A program made the translations under genes and the position numbers. A stretch of 64,000 bases of DNA from Streptomyces longisporoflavus (GTDB lineage Bacteria; Actinomycetota; Actinomycetes; Streptomycetales; Streptomycetaceae): contig NZ_BMTR01000002.1 of NCBI RefSeq assembly GCF_014649775.1, positions 372,001 through 436,000 on the forward strand, given 5' to 3'. The notes beneath the pieces are model-generated. The model ran no database searches and was not told where the DNA came from. It saw only the letters and a program-made list of their open reading frames with translations. Positions 49,474 to 58,486 of the stretch are shown here, one piece after another (positions within the stretch are counted from its first letter, which is position 1; each line of letters starts with the position of its first letter).

Positions 49474-52416
49474 TTACCCCTGCCTGTCCGGTACCCGCTG
49501 CCGCAGGACGAGGCCGGGCAGGTCCGCCGCGCCCGCGACGGTCCCCCGGGCGAAGGCGGCCACGTACGCGCTCTCGCCCAGAGCCCGGCGCACCCTGACG
49601 ACCGTCCGTACGTGCACGTCGTGCCAGGGGACGAGGCCGTCGAGGGCGACCCCCGTCGTACGTCTCAACTGGGCTGCCGCGCCGAGGAGTTGGGCGGCGT
49701 AGTCGGGTTCATCCGTCGCTTCGGCGGCCCAGGCGAGGGATTCCACGCCCCACACCGGACCCCAGCGGTCGTCGATCTCCCATTGAGGGCCGAGGCTCTC
49801 GCGGAACAGGCGGACCGCGTCATGGGGATCGCCGTGCAGCAGCTCGGTCAATCCGTGCACCCACCGCGTCCACGAGCGGGCCCAGAAGCCGCCGCGGGCC
49901 GAGCCGTCGGCCACGTACTCCTCGCAGGCCGCGAACGCCGCGTCCCGTTCACCGAAGAAGGCGCAGGACATCGCCCAGAGCATGGTCGCCATATGGGCGT
50001 CCCCCGTCAGGCCCGCCTCCCGCATCCTGCGGCGGGCCTGGTCGAACAGCGTGATCGACGTGGGGCAGCCGCGGATCAGTATGGCGTCGGCTCCCCGGAT
50101 GAACAGGGCGGCAGGCAGCGGTTCACCGCAGGGGATCTGCTCCGCGAGGCGGTAACAGGCGGTCAGATATGTGCGCGCGGTGGCCTGTTCGCCCTGGCAC
50201 ATGGCCACCCACGCCTGGAGGGTCATGGCTCCGATCAGCGCGGGGTCCGGGCCGCCCGAGGGCACGGACGACACGTCCGGCATGACCGGCGCCAGCGTGC
50301 GCCCGAACCAGTGGCGTCCCTCGCCCAGCGTGCTGCTGAAGAACCAGAAGCGGGTGCGGGTGAGGTTCACCGTGATCTCGAGGCCTGCCGCCGCCCCGTC
50401 GGGCTGGGTCGCGCTGAAGTCCAGGGCGGCCCGGATGTTGGGCAGTTCACGGCGCAAGGCGCTGAGCCATTCGACCTCCAGCGGACCGCACCACTGCGCC
50501 GCCGCCGTGGCCGCCATGGTCCGGTAGTAGTCGAGGTGCCGCCGCCGGAGCACCGTCTCCTGCCCCAGGACCCGCAGCCGGTGGCCCCCGTACTGGCGGA
50601 TGGTCTCCAGGAGACGGTAGCGGGTGCGGCTCTCCCGGTTGCCCGTGCTCAGGATGGACTTGTCGATCAGTCCCGACAGAAGCCGTACGAGCTGCTCGCG
50701 GTCGATGCCGTCGCCCGAGCAGACCGTCTCGGCCGCCTTGAGTCCGAAGTCGCCGGAGAAGACGGAGAGACGGGCCCACAGGACCTGTTCCGGCTCCGTG
50801 CACAAGTCGTGGCTCCAGTCGACCACGCCGCGCAACGTACGGACGTAGCGCGAGGCGGGGGTGTGCTGCGGCCCCGGAGGGCCGCCGGAGTCGGCGTCGG
50901 CCAGGAACTGGAAGCGGTCGTCGAGCCGTTCCAGGATCTCCTCGGCCGAGAACGTGGCGAGGCGGATCGCCGCCAGCTCGATCGCCAGCGGAATGCCGTC
51001 CAGGCGTCGGCACAGCTGCTGGGCCGCGCCGCCTCCCGCGTCGATCACTCGCACGCCGGGCGCCGATGCCGCCGCCCGGTCGGCGAGCAGCCGCAGTGCT
51101 TCGCTCTGGGTCAGCGGCGCCAGCGGCAGCACGTGTTCGCCCTGGACGCGCAGGAGATGACGGCTGGTCGCAAGGACTCGCAGGCCGGGGGCCGCGCGCA
51201 GCAGCGCGTGGACCAGGTCGGCGGTGGCCGTCACGACATGCTCGCAGTTGTCCAGGACAAGGAGCGTACGCATGTCCCGCAGCCGTCGTACGAGGACCTC
51301 GCGGCCCGGCAGCGCGGACTGGTCCTGGAATCCCAGGGCCTCGCACACGGCCCGGTCCAGGAGTCTGGGGTCGGTCAGCGGGGCCAGGTCCACCGTCCAC
51401 ACCCCGTCGGGGCAGGAGCCCGCCGCGTCGGCGGCCACCCGCAGCGCGAGCCGGGTCTTGCCCACCCCGCCCACGCCCGTCAGGGTGACAAGACGCGCCA
51501 CCCCGAGCAGCCGCCCGGCCTCGGCCCGCTCCCGGTCCCGCCCGACGAACGAGGTCGTCTCGGCCGGCAGCTCGCCGCCACGCTCCGACATGCCCGGCGC
51601 GGCAGGTGCGGCAGGAGCGGCGCCCCGCACAGTGGTTGCCCTGCCTCCGCCGCCCGACCAGGCCAGCGCGGGGTCATCGGCCAGCATCCGGCGGTGCAGC
51701 TCGCGCAGTTCGGCGCCCGGATCGACGCCGAGCTCCTCCGCGAGCAGCGCCCTGACCGTGCGATAGCAGTGCAGCGCCTCGCCCTGACGCCCCGCACGGT
51801 GCAGGGCCAGCATCCGCTGCGCCCAGAACGGCTCCTGGAGCGGGTGCGAGCAGGTCAACTCGGACAATTCCGGCAGGAGTTCCGTATGCCTGCCCAGTTC
51901 GAGGTCGGCGCCGACCCGCAGTTCCAGGGCCACCAGACGGCGTTCGAACAGGGCGGGCACGACATCGCGCTGCAGCGATGCCGAGGGCACGTCGCACAGC
52001 GGTCGTCCGCGCCAGAGTCCGAGAGCCTCGGCAAGGAGCGCCGAGGAGTTCTCCGCGTCGTGCGCCGCGAGCGCCGACTTTGCGCGGCGCATCAGCAGGT
52101 CGAAGCGCCGCAGATCGAGCTCGTCGTCGGTCGCCTCGATGGCGTACCCCCGCGGATGGGTGCGCACCCGGCCCCGGCCTGCCGCACCGCCGAGCGCGCG
52201 GCGCAGCCGCAGCACGTGATTCTGCAGGGTGTTGCGGGCGCCGCCCGGCGGGTCCTCGTCCCACAGCCGGTCCACCAGGGTCTCCACTGGGACGACGCGC
52301 CCCGCGTCGAGCAGCAGGGTGGCGAGCACGATCCGCTGTTTGGTGGCCGGGATCGGCACGACGACACCGTCCCACACCACTTCGACCGGCCCCAGCAATC
52401 CGAACTCATAGCCCAT
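49474..52416 (-). CDS. AfsR/SARP-type regulator divergent from RiPP-like cluster
   Basis: A 980-residue regulator: winged-helix domain (about 3-95, FGLLGPVEVVWDG... TKQRIVLATLLLDAGRVV), BTAD (95-250), NB-ARC-like ATPase (about 290-560; Walker A TGVGGVGKTRLALRV, Walker B RTLLVLDNCEHVV) and C-terminal helical repeats. The start at 52416 is preferred over an in-frame GTG at 52446. It is divergent from the oxygenase-precursor-SagB genes, and direct GTGACCG repeats lie in the gap, so it is the likely pathway activator. Confidence 0.9.
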   Translation of the reverse strand: MGYEFGLLGPVEVVWDGVVVPIPATKQRIVLATLLLDAGRVVPVETLVDRLWDEDPPGGARNTLQNHVLRLRRALGGAAGRGRVRTHPRGYAIEATDDELDLRRFDLLMRRAKSALAAHDAENSSALLAEALGLWRGRPLCDVPSASLQRDVVPALFERRLVALELRVGADLELGRHTELLPELSELTCSHPLQEPFWAQRMLALHRAGRQGEALHCYRTVRALLAEELGVDPGAELRELHRRMLADDPALAWSGGGGRATTVRGAAPAAPAAPGMSERGGELPAETTSFVGRDRERAEAGRLLGVARLVTLTGVGGVGKTRLALRVAADAAGSCPDGVWTVDLAPLTDPRLLDRAVCEALGFQDQSALPGREVLVRRLRDMRTLLVLDNCEHVVTATADLVHALLRAAPGLRVLATSRHLLRVQGEHVLPLAPLTQSEALRLLADRAAASAPGVRVIDAGGGAAQQLCRRLDGIPLAIELAAIRLATFSAEEILERLDDRFQFLADADSGGPPGPQHTPASRYVRTLRGVVDWSHDLCTEPEQVLWARLSVFSGDFGLKAAETVCSGDGIDREQLVRLLSGLIDKSILSTGNRESRTRYRLLETIRQYGGHRLRVLGQETVLRRRHLDYYRTMAATAAAQWCGPLEVEWLSALRRELPNIRAALDFSATQPDGAAAGLEITVNLTRTRFWFFSSTLGEGRHWFGRTLAPVMPDVSSVPSGGPDPALIGAMTLQAWVAMCQGEQATARTYLTACYRLAEQIPCGEPLPAALFIRGADAILIRGCPTSITLFDQARRRMREAGLTGDAHMATMLWAMSCAFFGERDAAFAACEEYVADGSARGGFWARSWTRWVHGLTELLHGDPHDAVRLFRESLGPQWEIDDRWGPVWGVESLAWAAEATDEPDYAAQLLGAAAQLRRTTGVALDGLVPWHDVHVRTVVRVRRALGESAYVAAFARGTVAGAADLPGLVLRQRVPDRQG

Positions 52417-52525
52417 CGAGCCCCCGTCCGCACCCACCTCGAGCACGCCATATCAGCGCAACGTAACGAAGGTATCGCAGAAAGTAACCGTCGGACGGGG
52501 GTCACTGCGATCTCTCCACATTCCG

Positions 52526-52589
52526 GTGACACGCGCGGACGGCGCCGGCCCGGGCGAGGCGCGTGACCGGCAAGTGACCGGCGTGACAG
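52526..52589. promoter_or_regulatory. Direct GTGACCG heptamers, candidate SARP box
   Basis: GTGACCG occurs at 52563-52569 and 52574-52580, exactly 11 bp apart, then GTGACAG at 52583-52589, with GTGACAC at 52526-52532. SARP regulators bind direct heptamers at 11-bp intervals. The set lies 70-130 nt upstream of the oxygenase gene. Confidence 0.55.
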
Positions 52590-52658
52590 CGCGGCGGCGC
52601 ACCGTTTCTGCCGTCAGCGACAGCGAAGGCCGTGGGGCCGCGGGGAGGAAACGAGAGG

Positions 52659-53366
52659 ATGAGTGCGCCGCACGACGCCGGGGAAGTTTCGGCCACGCTC
52701 GCATGGACACGGTGGTTCCGCAGGACGGTCACCGTCACGGACCTGCCGGACCCCGGCACCGCGGCGGGCCGCCGGGTGGACGAGGCCGCCGCACGGTTCG
52801 CCGACAGGCGGCTGACCGACCGGCCGCGCACCGACCGGCCGCTGTGGTTCACCCCCGAGCGGCGCGCCGCCCTGCTCGCGGAAGCACGCGAGGGTATCCG
52901 CACCGACCCCGAGCACAACAACGGCAAGGTCAACGCCAAGTTCGGCCCGCTGGCCCGGGAACTGGTGCGCACGGTGGACCTGGCGCGGTACGTCGAGTCG
53001 GTGACCGGTGTCGCGGTACGTCCGCCGCACGCGTCCACCTACCTGGGCTACCTGTTCGACGGCAGCGCCCTCGAACTGCACCTGGACGACGAGCGCTACG
53101 GCGACATCACCCTGCCCCTGTGCCTGCACCACAAGCCGTCCTGCGACGGGAGCGCGGGCAGCCGGACCGTCTTCCTGGAAGGACGCCGCCGCCGCTTCGT
53201 GGACCTCGCCGAGCGGGAAATCCTGGTCTTCGACGGTGTGTTCGCACCGCACGGACGGACCCCGGTGACCGGTGGCGAGGAGATCGTCCTGCTCAGCTTC
53301 GGGTTCCGTGCCGCCAGGAACACGACCGGACGCAGCGGCGACGTCGAGTTTCCGCCGGAGGCCTGA
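52659..53366 (+). CDS. 2OG-Fe(II) oxygenase-like protein
   Basis: A 235-residue protein with a jelly-roll pattern. The iron-binding HxD is in ALELHLDDERYGDITLPL, and the distal His with the 2-oxoglutarate Arg may be in FAPHGRTPV...LLSFGFR. This is the order of prolyl-4-hydroxylase-like enzymes. It should hydroxylate or desaturate a substrate using O2 and 2-oxoglutarate. It is directly upstream of a 44-residue peptide gene, which makes that peptide a likely substrate. AGAGG precedes the ATG. Confidence 0.72.
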   Translation: MSAPHDAGEVSATLAWTRWFRRTVTVTDLPDPGTAAGRRVDEAAARFADRRLTDRPRTDRPLWFTPERRAALLAEAREGIRTDPEHNNGKVNAKFGPLARELVRTVDLARYVESVTGVAVRPPHASTYLGYLFDGSALELHLDDERYGDITLPLCLHHKPSCDGSAGSRTVFLEGRRRRFVDLAEREILVFDGVFAPHGRTPVTGGEEIVLLSFGFRAARNTTGRSGDVEFPPEA

Positions 53367-53405
53367 GCCCTCGGCGGGATGCAGAAAGAGCGGAATACCG
53401 AAAGA

Positions 53406-53432
53406 ACACCGAGCACACCGAGCACACCGAGA
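53406..53432 (+). repeat. 9-bp tandem repeat ACACCGAGC x3
   Basis: Three in-register copies (the last ending in A) lie 14 nt before the precursor-peptide start, next to its AAAGGG ribosome-binding site. Slippage there could vary leader length. Confidence 0.6.
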
Positions 53433-53445
53433 AAGGGATGGACGC

Positions 53446-53580
53446 ATGGGCGAAGAGAACGCTCCGCAACCAGAAGAGACCGAGGCGCACGCCGCGGTAC
53501 CCGACGTCGACGACTTCGCGGTGACCGAGGTCGAGGACGCCTCCGCGGCCTTGATCCAGTACCGCCCCGACATGGGCTGA
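53446..53580 (+). CDS. Candidate RiPP precursor peptide
   Basis: A 44-residue peptide. Residues 1-32 are rich in Glu, Asp and Ala with no Cys, as in RRE-bound leaders. The C-terminal 12 residues (ASAALIQYRPDMG region) are the likely core and contain Tyr39, Arg40, Pro41 and Met43. AAAGGG precedes the ATG with about 8-nt spacing. It lies between a 2OG-Fe(II)-like oxygenase and an RRE-SagB-like fusion, which is the context expected of a precursor. I know of no named family with this core. Confidence 0.72.
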   Translation: MGEENAPQPEETEAHAAVPDVDDFAVTEVEDASAALIQYRPDMG

Positions 53581-53670
53581 ACCCACCGAGAGAACGCCTG
53601 ATTCGTGCCGGCGCGGGGCTGCTGTGTCCCCGCGCCGGTGCGCCCGGCGACACGTGAGGGGACACGAGGA

Positions 53671-54834
53671 GTGCACACCGCAGACCTGAAGACCGACGGA
53701 CGCTACCGGCTCAGCCCCGCCGTGCGGCTGCTGCCGCCGGGCTCTTTCGGCAACCGGCAATGGCTCGCGGTCGATCTGGTGGCCAAGCGCCGGCTGGCCA
53801 TCGGCAGGCACGCCGTGGCGCTGTGCGTACTTGCCGCGGGCCCGACCACCCTGGCGGACGCGGTCCGCGCCGTCGCCGACTACGCCGGCGCGGGCAGGGA
53901 GGAACTGGCCAAGACGTTCGGAACGCTCCTGGACCAGGAGATCCTGGTGGCCGCGGAACCCTCCGAGCAGAGCCGCTGGGTGGACGAACTCCTCGCCCAA
54001 TGGCGCGCGTACGGCTGGGCCGAGGCGGCCGACCACCATCTGATGACCTTCGACTACCCCTTCCACGACTACAGCGCCGACGGCTGGACGCAGGACCGGA
54101 CTCTCATGCGCGCCTACCGCGACGCGGAATTCGACGGCGGACGGTACAAGGCCGCGGACCGGGGCCCGGAGGCGGCGGGCGGGCCGCGGGCGCCGCGGGT
54201 CACCGACGTCCTGCCGACGCTGGACGCCGGACTCGATGAGCTGAGCGGCCCGCCCCGCCGCGCGCGCACGCTGGACGCCGACGCCCTGCTGCGTCTGATG
54301 TCCGTCGTGTTCGGCGTCCTGGAGAGCAAGGGCGGCGGGCCGGGAACGGCTCCCTTCATCAGGCGCACCAGCCCCTCGGGCGGGGCGCGCCACCCTTCCG
54401 AGGGCTACGTGTGCGTCTTCGACGTGCCGGGGCTCGAAGCCGGCTGGTACCACTACTCCTGCGGCGACGACGCACTGTACAAGGTCGCCGATCCGGACAC
54501 CGAGCGCTCGGGGCGCGCGCTGTTCGGGGCGCTGCGAGCACCGTTCCCCGTCCGCGCCGTACTGGTCATGACCAGCGTGTTCGGCCGCAACATGTACCGC
54601 TACCGCGAACCGCGCACCTTCCGCACCCTGTTCATGGACGTCGGACACCTGCTCACCACCGCGGAGATCGCCGGGCGGGCCACGGGCATCTCCGTCTTCG
54701 GACAGCACGGCATCGACGACGCCTACGTCGGTGACGTCCTGCGCCTTGCGCCGGACGAAGAAGCCCCGCTGCTCTCGGTCGCCCTCGGGGACGGCTGCCC
54801 GGCCCCCGGATCCCCCTCGCCCGAAAGGCCCTGA
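53671..54834 (+). CDS. RRE (PqqD-like)-SagB-type flavoenzyme fusion
   Basis: A 387-residue fusion. Residues 10-95 are a winged-helix, PqqD-like RRE (YRLSPAVRLLPPGSFGNRQW... LLDQEILVA) of the kind that binds RiPP leaders. Residues about 110-380 are a SagB/ThcOx-like FMN nitroreductase fold (DYPFHDYS, RRTSPSGGARHPSEGYV, AGWYHYS, FMDVGHLLTTAEI). The family oxidises azolines to azoles, but no YcaO cyclodehydratase is here. The start is a GTG at 53671 with AGGGG upstream. It is followed after 5 nt by a second flavoenzyme. Confidence 0.85.
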   Translation: MHTADLKTDGRYRLSPAVRLLPPGSFGNRQWLAVDLVAKRRLAIGRHAVALCVLAAGPTTLADAVRAVADYAGAGREELAKTFGTLLDQEILVAAEPSEQSRWVDELLAQWRAYGWAEAADHHLMTFDYPFHDYSADGWTQDRTLMRAYRDAEFDGGRYKAADRGPEAAGGPRAPRVTDVLPTLDAGLDELSGPPRRARTLDADALLRLMSVVFGVLESKGGGPGTAPFIRRTSPSGGARHPSEGYVCVFDVPGLEAGWYHYSCGDDALYKVADPDTERSGRALFGALRAPFPVRAVLVMTSVFGRNMYRYREPRTFRTLFMDVGHLLTTAEIAGRATGISVFGQHGIDDAYVGDVLRLAPDEEAPLLSVALGDGCPAPGSPSPERP

Positions 54835-54839
54835 ACGCC

Positions 54840-55850
54840 ATGGTCAGCCTGCAGTACATGCGCGCCCTGCCGGCGCCGGAGAACAACGCCCGGCGGCTCG
54901 AACTGGTCCGCCCTGGCAGCGCCAGGAAGTTCGGCCTGTCCACCGCGGCCGCCCTGGAGTACGTCTACGACGGGCCGCGCCGTACTGAACTCGGCCACCT
55001 CGTCGGCGAGTCGGAAGAGGCGGAGGAGGCAGCGGAGTCCGACCACGGGAACTTCGACCGGTGGATCGAGCGCAACTGGGCCTGGTGCGCGCCCTACTAC
55101 CTGTTCTCGCGGCGCTCCGACTACGCCGACGTGGACGACGCGGACGGCGAGATCCGGCGGCGGGTCCTGGACACCTACCTGGCCGGCGGTGACCCGCCGC
55201 AGCCGCCGCACACCGGCGCCCCGCTGGTGCACCTCGACCACCGCAACGTCTCGGCGAAGCTCGATGTGGGAGGCACCCTGGCCGCCAGGCGCTCGGTGCC
55301 CCGTCCCCGGCGCCGGCCCTTCTCCTCGGCCGACCTGGGCTGGGTCCTGTTCACCGGCTGCGCGCGGATGCGGGCGGCCCTGGCCCGCCAGGCATCGGCG
55401 GCCGAGGACCCCTTGGCGCTCCTGACCAGCTTCGGCAGCGCGCTGGACGTCTACGTCGTCGCCTACGCGGTCGACGGCCTGACCCCTGGCGTCTACCGCT
55501 ACGACGTGGCGCGGGACGGTCTGGGCCCGCTGCCCGGCCGGCCATCCGCCGACGCCCTGCGCCGGCGGATGGCGGCGATCCTGGTGGGTCAGCCGGCTCC
55601 GCTGTCGGCCGCGGCCACCGTGGTCCTGGTCGCCGACTTCGAGCGCTACCAGTGGCGGTACCGCCATGAACGGGCGCTGCGCCACCTGTGGCTCGACGCT
55701 GCGCACGCCATGGGATATCTCCTGTTCAGCGCCACCGCACTGCGGAAGTCGACCCATATCAGCCCCGCCGCACGGGACTCGCAGGGCAACGCGTTCCTGG
55801 GGCTCTCCGACGCGCGTCATCAGATCATGTACTCGCTCAGCACGGGCTGA
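54840..55850 (+). CDS. SagB/nitroreductase-like flavoenzyme (second)
   Basis: A 336-residue protein with an N-terminal alpha/beta domain (1-110) and a nitroreductase-like domain (about 120-330): ARRSVPRPRRRPFSSADLGWVL, GVYRYDV, and LRHLWLDAAHAMGYLLFSATALR near the end. It lacks a PqqD-like N terminus, unlike its neighbour. The two probably act as a heterodimer or in sequence. It starts 5 nt after the upstream stop. Confidence 0.82.
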   Translation: MVSLQYMRALPAPENNARRLELVRPGSARKFGLSTAAALEYVYDGPRRTELGHLVGESEEAEEAAESDHGNFDRWIERNWAWCAPYYLFSRRSDYADVDDADGEIRRRVLDTYLAGGDPPQPPHTGAPLVHLDHRNVSAKLDVGGTLAARRSVPRPRRRPFSSADLGWVLFTGCARMRAALARQASAAEDPLALLTSFGSALDVYVVAYAVDGLTPGVYRYDVARDGLGPLPGRPSADALRRRMAAILVGQPAPLSAAATVVLVADFERYQWRYRHERALRHLWLDAAHAMGYLLFSATALRKSTHISPAARDSQGNAFLGLSDARHQIMYSLSTG

Positions 55851-55855
55851 GCGAG

Positions 55856-57463
55856 GTGAGCACGCACTCCGGCGCGGGGTCGATTCCTCCCCTCGATCCC
55901 GCGCTGGCCGGGGTGATCGCCGACGCGGTGCGGTGGTTGTGCCGCACGCGTCCTCCGGCCGCCTGGCTCAGGGGCGCGGAGCCGGATTGGGACCGGCCTT
56001 GGGACAGGGATACGGGCGGGGCCGAACTGCACGCCCTGGCCGCACGCCTCTCCCCCGTGCACCGCACCCCGCCGAGCGCCTGGGACGGGGCCGTGGCCCG
56101 GCAGTTGGGCGACTGGATCCACGGTCAGGACCGATGGCTGCGACAGCTCGGGCCGGGCGATGCGCGTCTTGCCGAAGCCTGTGCGCAGACCCGCGCCCTG
56201 GCGGCCGAGCGGCCCGAGTACGCGCAGGAGTGCCGTCGGCATGTCCGGGCGCTGAGAGCGGCGGCGCCGCACGCGCTCCGGACGCCGCCGATCGACTTCC
56301 CCGAGGGCTGCGCCGCGCCATCCGGCGACACACACCTCCTGATGCGCGAACTGCTCCTCGAAACCGCCGCCGAGCACTCCACCGCCCGCCGCCGCTACGC
56401 CGGTGAGGCAGCCGCCCTGGCGCACGACCTGGCCGGGCAGAAGCCCTCCGCGCTTCTGCACCTGTTGCAGACCGGTGGGGCTTGCGGACCCCCGGCCGGG
56501 TTCGAGCCGCCCGAAGTGCGGCTGGCCCGCGGCCCCATGGCCGATCTCGTGCCGGTGGCCCTGTTCCGGCCCGGTGAGCGCGGCGGGGTGGTGTACCTCG
56601 GGCCGCAGGTGCCCACGGCACGCGGGGCCGCGCCCCGCGACCGCCTCGCCCTGCTGTTGCTCCTGGCCCACGAGGCGTTTCCCGGCCATGCCCTGCACGC
56701 CCATCACGCCCGGTCGCGGTTCGGCGGCGCGGCGGCGGTCCTCGGGGACATCAGCGCCCTGGAGGGCTGGGCGATGATCGCCGAGCAGCAGCTGGCCGAG
56801 GAACGTCCCGGCCTTGCCGAGATCGCCCTGTGGTTCCGGGTGAAGCGGCTGCTGCCGGTCGTCGTGGCCGACGTACGCGCACGCCTTGGCATCCGGGCGG
56901 CGCGGGAGATCGTGCGCCGCGTCGCCGAAACGTCGCCGACGCTGTTCCGGGACATCCCGGCCGGTCACCAGATCCTGGCGGCGAACCGGGCCTACGCGCA
57001 GGGATACGTCGAGGCCCTGCACGCCCTCGATACGCTCGAGCACGCCTCGGGGGTGCCGCCGGCCGCCGCGCGGCTGCGCCTGGTGACGGCGGGCGGCATC
57101 CGGGCCGCCCTGCTGCCGGACGTCCGGGAGTCTGTGCCCGGCCGCCGCTCACCCTCCCAGCAGCCGCCGGGCTCCGAGAGCCAGCGAGATTTCCACCAGG
57201 TCGCCGACCCGGGTGAGGCTGCGGCCGGTCAGTTGCTCGACACGGCGCAGCCGGTTGAGGACGGTGTTGCGGTGGCAGTAGAGGCGGGTCCCCGCACGCT
57301 GCGCGGAGCCGTCGGCATCCAGCCAGACCACGAGCGTGTCCAGGAGAAGGTCCCGGTCTGCGGGGTCGAGGGAGCCCAGCGGGCCGAGGACACGCTCGGC
57401 CAGCGCCTGCGCCAGTTCGGGGGACGAGACGACGAGGGCGTCGGGCAGGCGTTCGTCCAGTAG
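55856..57463 (+). CDS. DUF885 metallopeptidase of RiPP-like cluster
   Basis: A 535-residue protein. The metal site is HEAFPGH (His272, Glu273, His278) with the downstream EGWA segment (DISALEGWAMIAE), as in DUF885 peptidases. The C-terminal helical part ends near residue 430. The frame then stays open 315 bp into the convergent PucR gene; the extra tail is probably not conserved. It starts at GTG, 5 nt after the second flavoenzyme, without a strong ribosome-binding site. A role in cutting the modified precursor is the simplest inference. Confidence 0.72.
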   Translation: MSTHSGAGSIPPLDPALAGVIADAVRWLCRTRPPAAWLRGAEPDWDRPWDRDTGGAELHALAARLSPVHRTPPSAWDGAVARQLGDWIHGQDRWLRQLGPGDARLAEACAQTRALAAERPEYAQECRRHVRALRAAAPHALRTPPIDFPEGCAAPSGDTHLLMRELLLETAAEHSTARRRYAGEAAALAHDLAGQKPSALLHLLQTGGACGPPAGFEPPEVRLARGPMADLVPVALFRPGERGGVVYLGPQVPTARGAAPRDRLALLLLLAHEAFPGHALHAHHARSRFGGAAAVLGDISALEGWAMIAEQQLAEERPGLAEIALWFRVKRLLPVVVADVRARLGIRAAREIVRRVAETSPTLFRDIPAGHQILAANRAYAQGYVEALHALDTLEHASGVPPAAARLRLVTAGGIRAALLPDVRESVPGRRSPSQQPPGSESQRDFHQVADPGEAAAGQLLDTAQPVEDGVAVAVEAGPRTLRGAVGIQPDHERVQEKVPVCGVEGAQRAEDTLGQRLRQFGGRDDEGVGQAFVQ

Positions 57464-58411
57464 GACGGTGCCGCCGCCGGGAGGGCAGGCGCGCAGTGCG
57501 GTGTCGGCGAGGCGGCGGGCATGGGGGACGGCGGCCAGGGACTCCACGGGTGAGCCGATGCCGGCCCGGGCGCCGGGCGGCAGGGCGAGAGCGGCGCCGA
57601 GCGCGGCCAGTTCGGCCGCCGGGTCGCCCTCGGCGTCGCCGAGCAGCACCAGGGCGTACTGGACTCCGGGGGCGGTGTGGCGCAGCGTCCGGGTGCCCGC
57701 GGGCAGGGTGAGGCGGCTGTCGTCGCCGGCGAGGGCGATCACGGCGTACCAGCCGTCCTCGGGCAGCCCGAGGACGTCGGCGGCGGTGGGCAGGTCGGTC
57801 AGGCGGGCGCTGCCGTCGAGGAGGCTCGCGGTGAGCAGTCGCAGCCGGTTCTCGTGCTGCCAGGCCATGCGGCGCTCAGTGCGGCGGTAGGCGTCGGCGA
57901 CTACGCCGCAGTGCTCGTCGACGAAGTTCCATACGTCCGTCGCGACATGGATGAGCAGCCGCATGTCGTCGGGGTTGCCGCGCGAGACCTCCTCGACCAG
58001 GCCCTGCCACACCATCGCCCCGCCGAGCCTGAAGGCGTGCAGCAACGCGTCGAGCGGCAGGCCCCGTTCGGCTCGTACCCCGGCGATCTGCACGGACGTG
58101 CGGTGGGCGGCCTCCCTGGTCTCGCCGGGCTGGAGGAGCGAGGTGACGCTGTAACGCAGGGAGCGGTGGACCTCCTGCCATACCTCGGTGGGGCGGTTCT
58201 CGATGTCCGCCCGGTAGGCGGGCTCCTGTTCGCGAAGCGCCGCGACGAGCCGGTCGGTCATCGCGGCCAGGTCCCTGAGCAGGGCGCGGGCCGCGCGGTG
58301 CAGGACGGCGACGGCCTCGGCGTCGAGGAGGGAGCGTGAGCCCGGTCCGATGGGGGTGATGACGGGCACTTCGTGCAGGGTTCCGACCCGTGACCGCAGG
58401 ACGTGTGGCAT
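57149..58411 (-). CDS. PucR family regulator
   Basis: A 420-residue regulator. The C-terminal PucR HTH reads YCHRNTVLNRLRRVEQLTGRSL. The middle has a GGDEF-like CdaR domain pattern, and the N terminus has a helical RsbR-like sensor region (LLRDLAAMTDRLVAALREQEPAYRADI). GGGGAGG supports ATG 58411. It converges with, and overlaps, the DUF885 frame. It may control the RiPP-like cluster, but the family usually responds to metabolites. Confidence 0.85.
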   Translation of the reverse strand: MPHVLRSRVGTLHEVPVITPIGPGSRSLLDAEAVAVLHRAARALLRDLAAMTDRLVAALREQEPAYRADIENRPTEVWQEVHRSLRYSVTSLLQPGETREAAHRTSVQIAGVRAERGLPLDALLHAFRLGGAMVWQGLVEEVSRGNPDDMRLLIHVATDVWNFVDEHCGVVADAYRRTERRMAWQHENRLRLLTASLLDGSARLTDLPTAADVLGLPEDGWYAVIALAGDDSRLTLPAGTRTLRHTAPGVQYALVLLGDAEGDPAAELAALGAALALPPGARAGIGSPVESLAAVPHARRLADTALRACPPGGGTVLLDERLPDALVVSSPELAQALAERVLGPLGSLDPADRDLLLDTLVVWLDADGSAQRAGTRLYCHRNTVLNRLRRVEQLTGRSLTRVGDLVEISLALGARRLLGG

Positions 58412-58486
58412 GGGGCCTCCCCGGGGCATGTGCGCACAGCAGGATCTTCCTGACGCCCGAAGAATGGCATACCGCCCAGTCGGTAC

